From NCBI GenBank assembly GCA_023410675.1, contig JAEYPM010000097.1, positions 1-12,833 of the forward strand: DNA of 12,833 nucleotides. The letters are read 5' to 3'. Position numbers and translations under genes: made by a program. The DNA is from Bacillota bacterium (GTDB taxonomy: Bacteria; Bacillota; Clostridia; Lachnospirales; Cellulosilyticaceae). The notes under the pieces are model-generated. The model saw only the letters and a list, made by a program, of their open reading frames with translations. It was not told where the DNA came from and searched no databases. Positions 1 through 6,161 of the stretch are shown here, piece by piece. The first letter of the stretch is position 1, and each line of letters begins with the position of its first letter.

Positions 1-4
1 TACG

Positions 5-72
5 ATACCTCCTATGATTTTATTGTTTTGCGATTGCCAGTCGCTATCATTCTATCATAGGAGATATTTTTT
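5..72. promoter_or_regulatory. Long hairpin at window edge; hides an AGGAGG motif or is a plus-strand terminator
   Basis: Two 14-nt arms (5-18 and 54-67) pair completely in minus-strand RNA, with one G-U wobble, and enclose a small GCGA/UCGC inner stem (30-33 with 41-44). The minus-strand sequence at 13-8 reads AGGAGG, a consensus ribosome binding site for a gene that would start just outside the left edge, and it lies wholly inside the stem. Read on the plus strand the arms have one C/A mismatch but are followed by six T (67-72), so it could instead be a terminator for a plus-strand gene ending to the left. The sequence alone does not decide. Confidence 0.5.
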
Positions 73-88
73 GTTCAGAGCTAAAGCC

Positions 89-129
89 ATTTTGCCCACT
101 GGCATAGCCAGTGGTTATCTAAGCAAAAT
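89..129. repeat. Interrupted inverted repeat
   Basis: A perfect 8-bp palindrome arm pair (CCACTGGC 96-103 and GCCAGTGG 107-114, 3-nt loop) is extended by an outer pair ATTTTGC (89-95) and GCAAAAT (123-129), with an 8-nt bulge on one side. It lies just beyond the operon terminator and has no T-run on either strand, so it is not an obvious terminator. Its function is unknown; it could be a remnant of a small palindromic element. Confidence 0.5.
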
Positions 130-173
130 AAAAGAGTGTTTGTGACCCCATTATTTATTAGTCACCAACACCC
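125..173 (-). terminator. Rho-independent terminator of the metal operon
   Basis: In the minus-strand transcript a 13-nt arm (173-161) pairs with 146-134 with one G/A mismatch and one wobble. A U-rich tract (complement of AAAATAAAA, 133-125) follows. It lies 36 bp past the stop codon of the HMA gene, the expected place for the end of this operon. Confidence 0.8.
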
Positions 174-208
174 TTATCATCTTATATTACTCTATTACAC
201 GATAACCT

Positions 209-442
209 TTATAAAGCCTTTACCTGAGACTTAATTATCTCATATCCTAATTTTTCTATAGTATTTTCAATATCTTTAATAGATACTTTTTCATTATCAT
301 AGTCTACTTTTACTTTGCTTGAATTAAATAATACCTTTAGGCTTTCTTTATCTATGCCTTCTAAAGCTTTCACACCATTTTCTATTTTTTGCATACAAGA
401 TGGGCAAGCTAATGTTTCTAATTGAATAGTTGCTTTTTGCAT
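209..442 (-). CDS. Stand-alone heavy-metal-associated (HMA) domain protein, metallochaperone-like
   Basis: A 77-residue cytosolic protein consisting of a single HMA (ferredoxin-like) domain. The metal-binding loop is visible as L-A-C-P-S-C-M, with Cys13 and Cys16 forming the CxxC pair after the first strand; the C-terminal K-L-G-Y-E-I strand is typical of the fold. It is the last gene of the operon. Its AAAGGAGG ribosome binding site overlaps the stop codon of the P-type ATPase gene, so the two are probably translationally coupled. The ATPase has no N-terminal HMA domain of its own, so this protein probably supplies the missing metal-binding domain in trans, as CopZ-type chaperones do for their pumps. 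The loop lacks the GMTC context of classic copper chaperones, so the metal is uncertain (Cu, Zn, Cd and Fe all possible). Confidence 0.88.
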   Translation of the reverse strand: MQKATIQLETLACPSCMQKIENGVKALEGIDKESLKVLFNSSKVKVDYDNEKVSIKDIENTIEKLGYEIIKSQVKAL

Positions 443-456
443 AATTCATCCCTCCT

Positions 457-2379
457 TTACTGGATATTACTACACGGTATATTGTGATTTCCCTTTAATT
501 GATGGACTCTAAAAAATTTATTTCTTGACTTTCTTAATTGATAACGAAGGAGCCTCATGCCATTTAAAATTACCACAAGTATACTCCCTTCATGGACTAA
601 CATACCAATTGACATATTCATCCATTCACTAAAGAACACGCTTGCCAGCAAAGCAAATACAACACCTACTGCAATAATGATATTTTGCCTCATATTATTT
701 GCTGTTGCTTTTACCAATCCCAGTGCATATGGCAATCTGCTAAAGTCTGAATTCATTAAAACAACATCTGAAGTTTCAATGGCTACATCTGTGCCACTGC
801 CCATAGCAATGCCAATTTGTGCTAAAGCTAGTGAAGGGCTATCGTTCACACCATCTCCAACAAATGCAACCATCTTTCCTTTTCCCTGCAAATCTTTAAT
901 ATATTTTGCTTTATCTTCTGGAAGCATGTTGCCATGTGCCTTTGTTAGCCCAAGCTTGTGTGCCACTAAATCAACTGTGCCTTGATTGTCACCTGAAAGA
1001 ACCACTAGGTTTTTAACACCTAGCTTTCTTAGCTTTTGAAGTTCTTCTTTGACACCTTCGCGAATCTGATCACGAATGCCCATCAATAGCTTTAACTGAC
1101 CATCTACTGCTGTTAGCACAAGTGAATTTCCATCTTCCTCAAATCTATCAATATCCATACGTACCTTTTCACTTAAAAAGACTTTTTCCTGCTCCATTAA
1201 TGCCCTATTTCCAACTGCAACTCTATACCCATTTATAGAAGCTACAACGCCTCCGCCCTTTACAACATCCGTTTTTTCAACTGGGTATAGTTTCACATCC
1301 CCGATATATTCCACAACTGCCTTTGCTAATGGATGGTCTGATTCTTTTTCAACACTTGCTAGATAACTGAGTACCTCCCTAGCATTTTCCTCATAAATTT
1401 CTTGATCTGCTACTTTTGGATTGCCTATAGTCAATGTGCCTGTCTTATCAAATACTATGGTATCGAGTTTGCTAAAGTCACTAATAACCTCACTACCCTT
1501 TAGTAATACCCCATGACGTGCTCCGTTACCAATGCCAGCAACATTTGAAACGGGTACCCCAATTACCAATGCGCCTGGACACCCTAAAACTAATATGGTA
1601 ATAGCAAGTTCAATATCTCTTGAAATGACCCATACAATAAGGGAGAAAGCTAAAACAGCAGGGGTATAGTACTTAGAAAATTTATCAATAAAACGCTCGG
1701 CTTCTGATTTTGAATCTTGTGCCTCTTCAACCAGCTCAATAATTTTCCCAAAAGTAGTATCTTCACCTATTTTGTCAGCAGTAATCTGAAGGGTTCCATT
1801 TTCTAAAATGGTTCCTGCATATACCTTAAAGCCCTTCTTTTTAGTTACTGGAACTGCTTCGCCTGTAATACTTGCTTCATTAATATGCCCTTCGCCGCTT
1901 AACACTGTGCCATCAACTGGAATTTTGGCTCCTGTTTTAACAAGCAGGATATCACTCACATCAACTTCGTCTATTTCAACTTCTGAAAATGTGCCATCTT
2001 CCACTTTCTTTAAGGCACTTTCTGGTGCCATTTGCGTTAATTCTTTTATTGCACGGCGGGTTTTATCTAGTGTCCTTTGCTCTAAATAAGCACCAAATAG
2101 AAATAAAAAGGTAACTATTGCTGATTCTTCAAAGTTCTTAATGACAAAGGCTCCCAAAACTGCAATAGTCACTAAAACATCAATGCTTACAACCTTCACT
2201 TTTAAGGCTTGATAGGCTTGAATAACAATAGGTAAAACACCTAAAATAGACGCAGTTATTAGTAACCCTATAGCTATTTGTTCGTTTTTAAAACCTAATT
2301 TACTCATGTATGCCATCATTATTAAAACTGCACTTATTGCTGCAATATGATTTTTTCTTTTTAATATAAATTTCTGCAT
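457..2379 (-). CDS. P1B-type heavy-metal translocating ATPase with a CPG motif
   Basis: A 640-residue membrane pump that moves a transition metal ion across the cytoplasmic membrane at the cost of ATP. Visible landmarks are the actuator loop T-G-E (172-174), the metal-site motif C-P-G (267-269) in the sixth-helix region, the phosphorylation motif D-K-T-G-T (311-315), the P1B-specific H-P (349-350) in the nucleotide-binding domain and G-D-G-V-N-D (508-513). Paired helices precede the actuator, and the C-terminal helix pair carries N-M-S-I-G then H-E-G-S (596-599). There is no N-terminal HMA domain; the next gene encodes one separately. Classic copper and zinc pumps have CPC, and the P1B-4 (Co/Fe/Zn) group has SPC with HEGG(G/S)T. 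This protein has CPG with HEGS, so its subclass and substrate cannot be named, although the last helix looks P1B-4-like. The GGGGGAGA ribosome binding site is well placed. The polar tail after about residue 612 is longer than usual. Confidence 0.93.
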   Translation of the reverse strand: MQKFILKRKNHIAAISAVLIMMAYMSKLGFKNEQIAIGLLITASILGVLPIVIQAYQALKVKVVSIDVLVTIAVLGAFVIKNFEESAIVTFLFLFGAYLEQRTLDKTRRAIKELTQMAPESALKKVEDGTFSEVEIDEVDVSDILLVKTGAKIPVDGTVLSGEGHINEASITGEAVPVTKKKGFKVYAGTILENGTLQITADKIGEDTTFGKIIELVEEAQDSKSEAERFIDKFSKYYTPAVLAFSLIVWVISRDIELAITILVLGCPGALVIGVPVSNVAGIGNGARHGVLLKGSEVISDFSKLDTIVFDKTGTLTIGNPKVADQEIYEENAREVLSYLASVEKESDHPLAKAVVEYIGDVKLYPVEKTDVVKGGGVVASINGYRVAVGNRALMEQEKVFLSEKVRMDIDRFEEDGNSLVLTAVDGQLKLLMGIRDQIREGVKEELQKLRKLGVKNLVVLSGDNQGTVDLVAHKLGLTKAHGNMLPEDKAKYIKDLQGKGKMVAFVGDGVNDSPSLALAQIGIAMGSGTDVAIETSDVVLMNSDFSRLPYALGLVKATANNMRQNIIIAVGVVFALLASVFFSEWMNMSIGMLVHEGSILVVILNGMRLLRYQLRKSRNKFFRVHQLKGNHNIPCSNIQ

Positions 2380-2416
2380 GCTTTCTCCCCCTTTCTACCA
2401 GCCTATTTGCATCCTC

Positions 2417-2725
2417 TTATTGGTTTACTTCATATGCCTTATCTAATTCTGATAGCATCGTATATACTGCCTCATAGCTTTCACATACATCTTTTGGAAC
2501 CGTATAGTTATCTGTAACTTCCCGTAACCTTTCAAAGGCTTCTTTTAAGTCAAGTGTTTCCATGCCTGCATCTTGTATTTTCCTCTCAAGTTCATCATAT
2601 ATTTTTTGAACTTCGTAAAATTCTGGGTGATGCTCCCCATGAACTCGTGCTACAATTGGCACATACTGTGCTAATCTTTTTAAATGTATGTTTTTCCCTT
2701 GATTAAAGCTTAGCTTATTTGACAT
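2417..2725 (-). CDS. Small RIC/ScdA-related half-hemerythrin protein
   Basis: A 102-residue, predicted all-helical cytosolic protein. Residues 26-36 (A-R-V-H-G-E-H-H-P-E-F) match the characteristic V-H-G-x-x-H-P-E stretch of the di-iron hemerythrin domain in iron-sulfur cluster repair proteins (RIC, ScdA, YtfE). His14, His29, His32, His33, Glu31 and Glu35 are candidate metal ligands. The full family is more than twice this length and has a later HMxKEExxLFP segment with the remaining ligands; that segment is absent here, so this is half a site or a dimer-built site. It is the first gene of the operon with the metal ATPase, behind an FNR-type operator, which suggests a role in iron, nitric oxide or oxidative stress. 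It has a strong GTAGGAGGG ribosome binding site. The family link rests on the motif; the function is inferred. Confidence 0.72.
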   Translation of the reverse strand: MSNKLSFNQGKNIHLKRLAQYVPIVARVHGEHHPEFYEVQKIYDELERKIQDAGMETLDLKEAFERLREVTDNYTVPKDVCESYEAVYTMLSELDKAYEVNQ

Positions 2726-2769
2726 ATATTTCCCTCCTACTTGTTTGATTTGTTCTTTATCTTAATTTC

Positions 2770-2811
2770 ATCATACAAGAGATGGAAAGAAATTAAATTG
2801 ACCTACGTCAA
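2770..2811 (-). promoter_or_regulatory. FNR-type operator and class II promoter of the metal operon
   Basis: TTGACctacGTCAA (2798-2811) is a perfect palindrome of the FNR form TTGAT-N4-ATCAA with C/G at the fifth position. On the minus strand a -10 box TATGAT lies at 2775-2770, giving a predicted start point near 2763. The palindrome centre (2804/2805) is then 41.5 bp upstream, exactly the class II activator position known for E. coli FNR and CRP, and no good -35 box is present at 17-bp spacing. Activation by the regulator encoded immediately upstream is the simplest reading. Confidence 0.75.
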
Positions 2812-2880
2812 GTTTATAAAATTTTTGCATTCTTCTTTGCTTGGTGTTAATTAGCTAGCATCACACATCTGTTATGAATT

Positions 2881-3630
2881 CTATACTAATGCTAAGCCAT
2901 CCAAATCCAAGATTTCGATCTTCCTGCCTGACTTTTGCTTTATATAACCTGCATTTTCAAAATCAGTTAATCTTCTGCTGATCGTCTCTGGCGTAGTGCC
3001 TAAATAAGAGGCTAAGTCCTTTTTACTTAGTGGCAACTTAAATTCCATTAACCCCTCTTCATTTTCTAGGCATTCTATAAGAAACAATGCTAAACGAGTA
3101 TCTACCTTTTCTGTTGCGAACCTAGTAGTTTGTTTCTCTGATGCTTCTAACCTACTTGAAAACTCTGATAAAATTCTCAGGGATATTGTGGGGTATTTTA
3201 ATAATAAAGCCTGTAAATCATTTCTACTAATCATGCATATATCCGTATCGCTGATTGCCTGTGCATAGGCTTCATGAGTTGATTCACGAAATAAAGCAAG
3301 CTCTCCCGTAAAATCCCCTGGATTTAATAACCTCACCAATTGTTCCTTTCCAGACTCTGATAATCGATATACCCTAATTTTCCCTTTACGTACAATATAT
3401 AAGGAATCTGACTTTTCTCCCTGTCTATAAATCACCTCACTCTTTTTATATGAAGCTGATTTTATGACTTTACTAATTTCCTGCATCTGCTTCTCTTCTA
3501 AATGATTGAAAATAGGAACTAGACTAATACATGAGGCATGCGAGCATAACCCATGTGAGCATGATTCATGTCCATGATGAGTACATGTAGCCTTAAGGCA
3601 GCCTTGTTTGTTGTCATATTGATTGTTCAT
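2881..3630 (-). CDS. Crp/Fnr-family transcriptional regulator with Cys/His-rich N-terminus
   Basis: A 249-residue DNA-binding regulator. An N-terminal segment (11-34) contains five Cys (11, 16, 24, 29, 34) interleaved with five His (18, 19, 21, 26, 31). A cyclic-nucleotide-like beta-barrel follows (about 38-150, including P-G-D-F-T-G-E at 104-110), then a dimer helix and a C-terminal winged helix. The recognition helix P-E-T-I-S-R-R-L (214-221) carries the E, S and R that E. coli FNR uses to read TTGAT half-sites. The Cys cluster could bind an Fe-S cluster, metal or heme and act as redox sensor; FNR itself uses an N-terminal Cys cluster, but the spacing here differs. I chose ATG 3630 because AGGCGGGG ends 9 nt before it. 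An in-frame GTG at 3639 would overlap that ribosome binding site. The gene lies directly upstream of an operon with a matching operator. Confidence 0.9.
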   Translation of the reverse strand: MNNQYDNKQGCLKATCTHHGHESCSHGLCSHASCISLVPIFNHLEEKQMQEISKVIKSASYKKSEVIYRQGEKSDSLYIVRKGKIRVYRLSESGKEQLVRLLNPGDFTGELALFRESTHEAYAQAISDTDICMISRNDLQALLLKYPTISLRILSEFSSRLEASEKQTTRFATEKVDTRLALFLIECLENEEGLMEFKLPLSKKDLASYLGTTPETISRRLTDFENAGYIKQKSGRKIEILDLDGLALV

Positions 3631-3690
3631 TTTATACACCCCGCCTTTATTTCGTATTGAAGTACTTCTCTATTCGTTATCAATCTTTGC

Positions 3691-3720
3691 GTTATATAGA
3701 ATCCACATAGTATAAAGCAA
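3691..3720 (-). promoter_or_regulatory. Candidate sigma-A promoter of the Fnr-like regulator
   Basis: On the minus strand TTGCTT (3720-3715) is followed after 16 bp by TATATA (3698-3693), about 60 bp upstream of the regulator start. No TTGAC/TTGAT palindrome is seen here, so autoregulation is not evident. Confidence 0.45.
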
Positions 3721-3760
3721 ACTATAAAATGTGAATTCTATAAATACATTATAAGTTAAA

Positions 3761-3792
3761 ATATCTCCTACTATAAAAATAGTTGGAGATAT
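3761..3792 (-). terminator. Hairpin after the DUF4253 gene, probable terminator
   Basis: Two 14-nt arms (3761-3774 and 3779-3792) with a single mismatch enclose a 4-nt loop. On the minus strand the stem is followed by a short TTTAACTT tract. It lies about 40 bp past the stop of the DUF4253 gene and before the regulator promoter, so it probably separates the two transcription units. The U-tract is weak. Confidence 0.5.
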
Positions 3793-3832
3793 AAAACATA
3801 AAATTTTCTATATTATTTCTTTTACTTTAACA

Positions 3833-4513
3833 TTACTCCCACCAAAAGTACCAATACTTATTATTAAGTAATGTTGCTGCTAATGCTGCTATTGTTTGTG
3901 TTCCTTGTGTCACTAAATCTGGGCAGTACCAATATTGCTCTTTTGCTAATTCTAATGCTTCTTCTTTTGTAGCGGGTGGATTTTTCACAATGCACTCTAT
4001 TACATTTGAAGTGATTGATACAATTTCTATCCCATATTTCTCATTCCAGTACCTCATGATGGCAACATGATCTTCTGGTTTTTCGCACCAATCCCAACCT
4101 CCAAATGACACATAGGCTGGAATCTCAAATGATTTTTCAGTTGGTATGAGCCCAATATATATTTCTTCTAATGGCTGCTTGCTAAAAATATTCAAATGAG
4201 CTACAATCCCTGCACTTTGCTCACTTGAAACATCCCCCCGTTCTTCAAATTCTCCAAGTAGCTTTGGATCATCTTCAACACATCTCGCTGCATTTTCAAC
4301 AAACTCTTTTATATTATAATTCTTAGACTCTTCAATAATTTCTTCTGGCGTTTTTTCAAATGGAGACTCAAAATGAAATTCAATATCTTCAAATTTCCCC
4401 ATAATTACTGGAGTAATGCCCTTTTTCCCACTTAATTCCAAGCATGTCTTGATAGCCTCTCTTCCATGAACAATTTTATATTCAAATGGAATGTTATATT
4501 CATTATTTATCAT
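3833..4513 (-). CDS. DUF4253 domain protein
   Basis: A 226-residue soluble protein without signal peptide or membrane segment. The C-terminal half matches the DUF4253 pattern: F-G-G-W-D-W-C (137-143), R-Y-W-x-E-K-Y-G (154-161), N-P-P-A-T-K-E-E-A (178-186), an E-Q-Y-W-Y-C-P-D-L stretch with a Q-G shortly after, and the aromatic Y-W-Y-F-W-W-E terminus typical of the family. The biochemical function of DUF4253 is unknown. The gene follows the ASCH gene by 65 bp on the same strand with no terminator between, so they are probably co-transcribed. GAGGCGG lies 5 nt before the ATG. Its position at the end of an immunity-like array raises the possibility that it is a captured cassette gene, but nothing in the protein shows this. 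Confidence 0.85.
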   Translation of the reverse strand: MINNEYNIPFEYKIVHGREAIKTCLELSGKKGITPVIMGKFEDIEFHFESPFEKTPEEIIEESKNYNIKEFVENAARCVEDDPKLLGEFEERGDVSSEQSAGIVAHLNIFSKQPLEEIYIGLIPTEKSFEIPAYVSFGGWDWCEKPEDHVAIMRYWNEKYGIEIVSITSNVIECIVKNPPATKEEALELAKEQYWYCPDLVTQGTQTIAALAATLLNNKYWYFWWE

Positions 4514-4578
4514 ATAACCGCCTCATTTATATTTTCTAAGCTAATTAAAGCATAGAGATAAGTATAATGTTTGTGACC

Positions 4579-5040
4579 TTATTCACGATATATAACTCTA
4601 AAGTCTTCAAATACTACTAGTAATTCATCACTAAATTCATATCCTAGCTCCTTGCCTTCTGCTTCAAAACAAGCAATATGTCCTCTCTGCCATGTCTCTA
4701 GGCATTCATCTTCGCCTTCACGTTTGCATATATCATAAGTCATTTCTTTAAAAGGAAGTATCGTAATATCTGTTGTTTCAATGACACATCTAGGTGTCCC
4801 TTCCCAATCTGTAACGATACTAAGGTCTCCTGTTTCTGGTATCTTCCCATCTTCCATTTCCCATGATTTTAGGCTACTACATGTGGCCTGTTTTTTCCCT
4901 TCAAGAACTAGTTTTAATAGCTCATTTGCCCAGTATTCTGTACGTTCGAAGTGAAATACTTCTGTATACTTTGTATCCTTATCTCTTCCAGTCTTGTCTA
5001 GGAATCTTTGCCAAAACATATCTACTTTATTCATCTCCAT
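4579..5040 (-). CDS. ASCH domain protein, YhfF-like
   Basis: A 153-residue cytosolic protein covering a whole ASCH fold of the YhfF type. Recognisable parts are V-D-x-F-W-x-x-F (6-13), A-N-E-L-L-K-L-V-L-E-G-K-K-Q-A-T (38-53) with the family G-K-K-x-A-T motif, G-D-L-S-I-V (76-81), C-V-I-E-T-T-D-I (90-97), E-G-E-D-E-C-L-E-T-W (113-122) and the closing V-F-E-D-F-R-V-I-Y. ASCH domains have a PUA-like barrel and are thought to bind RNA or modified nucleosides; related E. coli YqfB is an amidohydrolase acting on N4-acetylcytidine. The precise activity of this member is unknown. ATG 5040 follows an AAGGGG-like ribosome binding site; a second ATG two codons later is an alternative. It is the first gene of a unit with the DUF4253 gene. 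Confidence 0.9.
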   Translation of the reverse strand: MEMNKVDMFWQRFLDKTGRDKDTKYTEVFHFERTEYWANELLKLVLEGKKQATCSSLKSWEMEDGKIPETGDLSIVTDWEGTPRCVIETTDITILPFKEMTYDICKREGEDECLETWQRGHIACFEAEGKELGYEFSDELLVVFEDFRVIYRE

Positions 5041-5104
5041 GGTAGTCCCCTTCCTCTTTTCAGCTAAATATATATTTCTAGTCTATCGCTACCTATATAT
5101 TCTC

Positions 5105-5113
5105 ATTATATCA
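5105..5113 (-). promoter_or_regulatory. Extended -10 promoter for the ASCH-DUF4253 unit
   Basis: On the minus strand TGATATAAT (5113-5105) is a perfect TGnTATAAT extended -10 element, about 65 bp upstream of the ASCH start codon. There is no convincing -35 box, as is common for extended -10 promoters. Confidence 0.6.
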
Positions 5114-5193
5114 TATTAATTAAACTACTATATATTAAATTAGGCATGCTAAGCAGTTGTTCACATTGATTCATATGTTCATCCAAGGGCACC

Positions 5194-5228
5194 TTATGCT
5201 TTATGCTTTATGCTTTATGCTTTATGCT
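5194..5228. repeat. Perfect heptanucleotide tandem repeat (TTATGCT x5)
   Basis: Five exact copies of TTATGCT run head to tail and are followed by one degenerate copy (TCATACT, 5229-5235) that abuts the stop codon of the RCC1-like gene. A 7-bp unit is not a multiple of three, so slippage here would shift the frame of anything translated across it. As placed, it is in a 3' untranslated or intergenic stretch. Confidence 0.9.
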
Positions 5229-5235
5229 TCATACT

Positions 5236-5739
5236 TCAATACATCACCTTACTTACTTTAGGTATACCCTTAACTAATGTAAACTCCTCCGTATTTGTAT
5301 TATTTCCTAATCCCAGCTGGCCAAATTCATTATTTCCATAGGTATAGAGATCTCCATCTTTTGTAACAACAGCTATATTCTCCTCACAAATTGCACCTGC
5401 TACAGCATTTTTGACTTGTCCAACTTTGTGTCCTTCATGCCTAAAATCTCTATCAATATAAATATCTCCATTACTCCTTATAATTAACTCCTTAGGATCT
5501 TCAACATATCCCTCTGAAAAATTGATATAGATGATACCATTATCATTTTTTATCTTGCTTACTTTGTTTTTAAAGTCATACTCATAAATATATCCGTCAT
5601 TAGAAATCTGAATAAACATACCATCCTTCCCTGATGTATTTTGAATAATATCATGTGTCATAAGTTTTGCTTTAGAATACCTTATATATCTTTCTTTGTA
5701 ACCTTGAATGCAAATAATACTCAATATAATAAGGAACAA
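5236..5739 (-). CDS. Small membrane-anchored protein with one RCC1-type repeat
   Basis: As drawn, 167 residues from a TTG start. The C-terminal part contains one clear RCC1 repeat, G-D-L-Y-T-Y-G-N-N-E-F-G-Q-L-G-L-G (about 130-146), preceded by weaker beta-propeller-like strands (I-S-N-D-G-Y-I-Y-E-Y, R-S-N-G-D-I-Y-I). A full RCC1 propeller needs about seven repeats, so this is a fragmentary or minimal form. The frame stays open upstream to 5775 and reads K-F-L-K-K-K-V-F-I-C-C-L, a typical positively charged start of a signal anchor. The true N-terminus therefore probably lies upstream, where one inserted A would restore GTG-AAA-AAT-TTC in frame. Either the gene has lost a base at its start or it uses the TTG. 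It overlaps the read-through extension of the preceding ORF. It may be an immunity-like or structural member of the array; its function is unknown. Confidence 0.65.
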   Translation of the reverse strand: MFLIILSIICIQGYKERYIRYSKAKLMTHDIIQNTSGKDGMFIQISNDGYIYEYDFKNKVSKIKNDNGIIYINFSEGYVEDPKELIIRSNGDIYIDRDFRHEGHKVGQVKNAVAGAICEENIAVVTKDGDLYTYGNNEFGQLGLGNNTNTEEFTLVKGIPKVSKVMY

Positions 5740-5857
5740 AAGGCAGCAAATGAAAACCTTCTTCTTAAGAAATTTTCACCTCACCTAATGGATATGTCTT
5801 ATATCCATCTGTAGTAATCCATTTTGTAGGTTCTAGTGCGTGCGGAACTTCATTAAA

Positions 5858-6115
5858 TCACTTTAAAATCTCTATTACTTCCTCTGCACTCTTTGCCTCA
5901 TCATATTGTTCTCTGGTTACTTTTTCTTGATATTGCTTATCTAAATAATCATAAGGAATACTCTGTATATTTATTACATTCTCACTGAGTGTAAATAATA
6001 CTAGTGTTCTATATCTTTCTGCTTTGAATCCAAAATACATTCCTATACAAAATTGAGCTATAACTATAGCCATGATACTTAATATGAATAAATGTAAGCG
6101 GTTATTTTTCTTCAT
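5858..6115 (-). CDS. Small membrane-anchored protein, apparently cut short by a TGA
   Basis: An 85-residue product with a basic start (M-K-K-N-N-R), one hydrophobic helix (about 9-30) and a short polar extracytoplasmic tail. After its TGA stop (5860-5858) the same frame stays open for 31 codons to TAA at 5767-5765, reading F-N-E-V-P-H-A-L-E-P-T-K-W-I-T-T-D-G-Y and on. This is convincingly protein-like and reaches exactly to the start region of the next gene. The simplest reading is a former gene of about 116 codons with a nonsense mutation. It is part of the array of anchored proteins; I recognise no named family. Confidence 0.6.
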   Translation of the reverse strand: MKKNNRLHLFILSIMAIVIAQFCIGMYFGFKAERYRTLVLFTLSENVINIQSIPYDYLDKQYQEKVTREQYDEAKSAEEVIEILK

Positions 6116-6161
6116 TTTTATGCTTCCTTTTCTAATCTTATTATTTTGATCTATTCATCTT

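Noticed and set aside
557..985. Plus-strand ORF of 142 aa inside the P-type ATPase gene
   Set aside because: Antisense shadow of a gene with all P1B ATPase motifs; no independent protein features or ribosome binding site.
5194..5235. CRISPR array
   Set aside because: The 7-bp units are contiguous without spacers; it is a simple tandem repeat.
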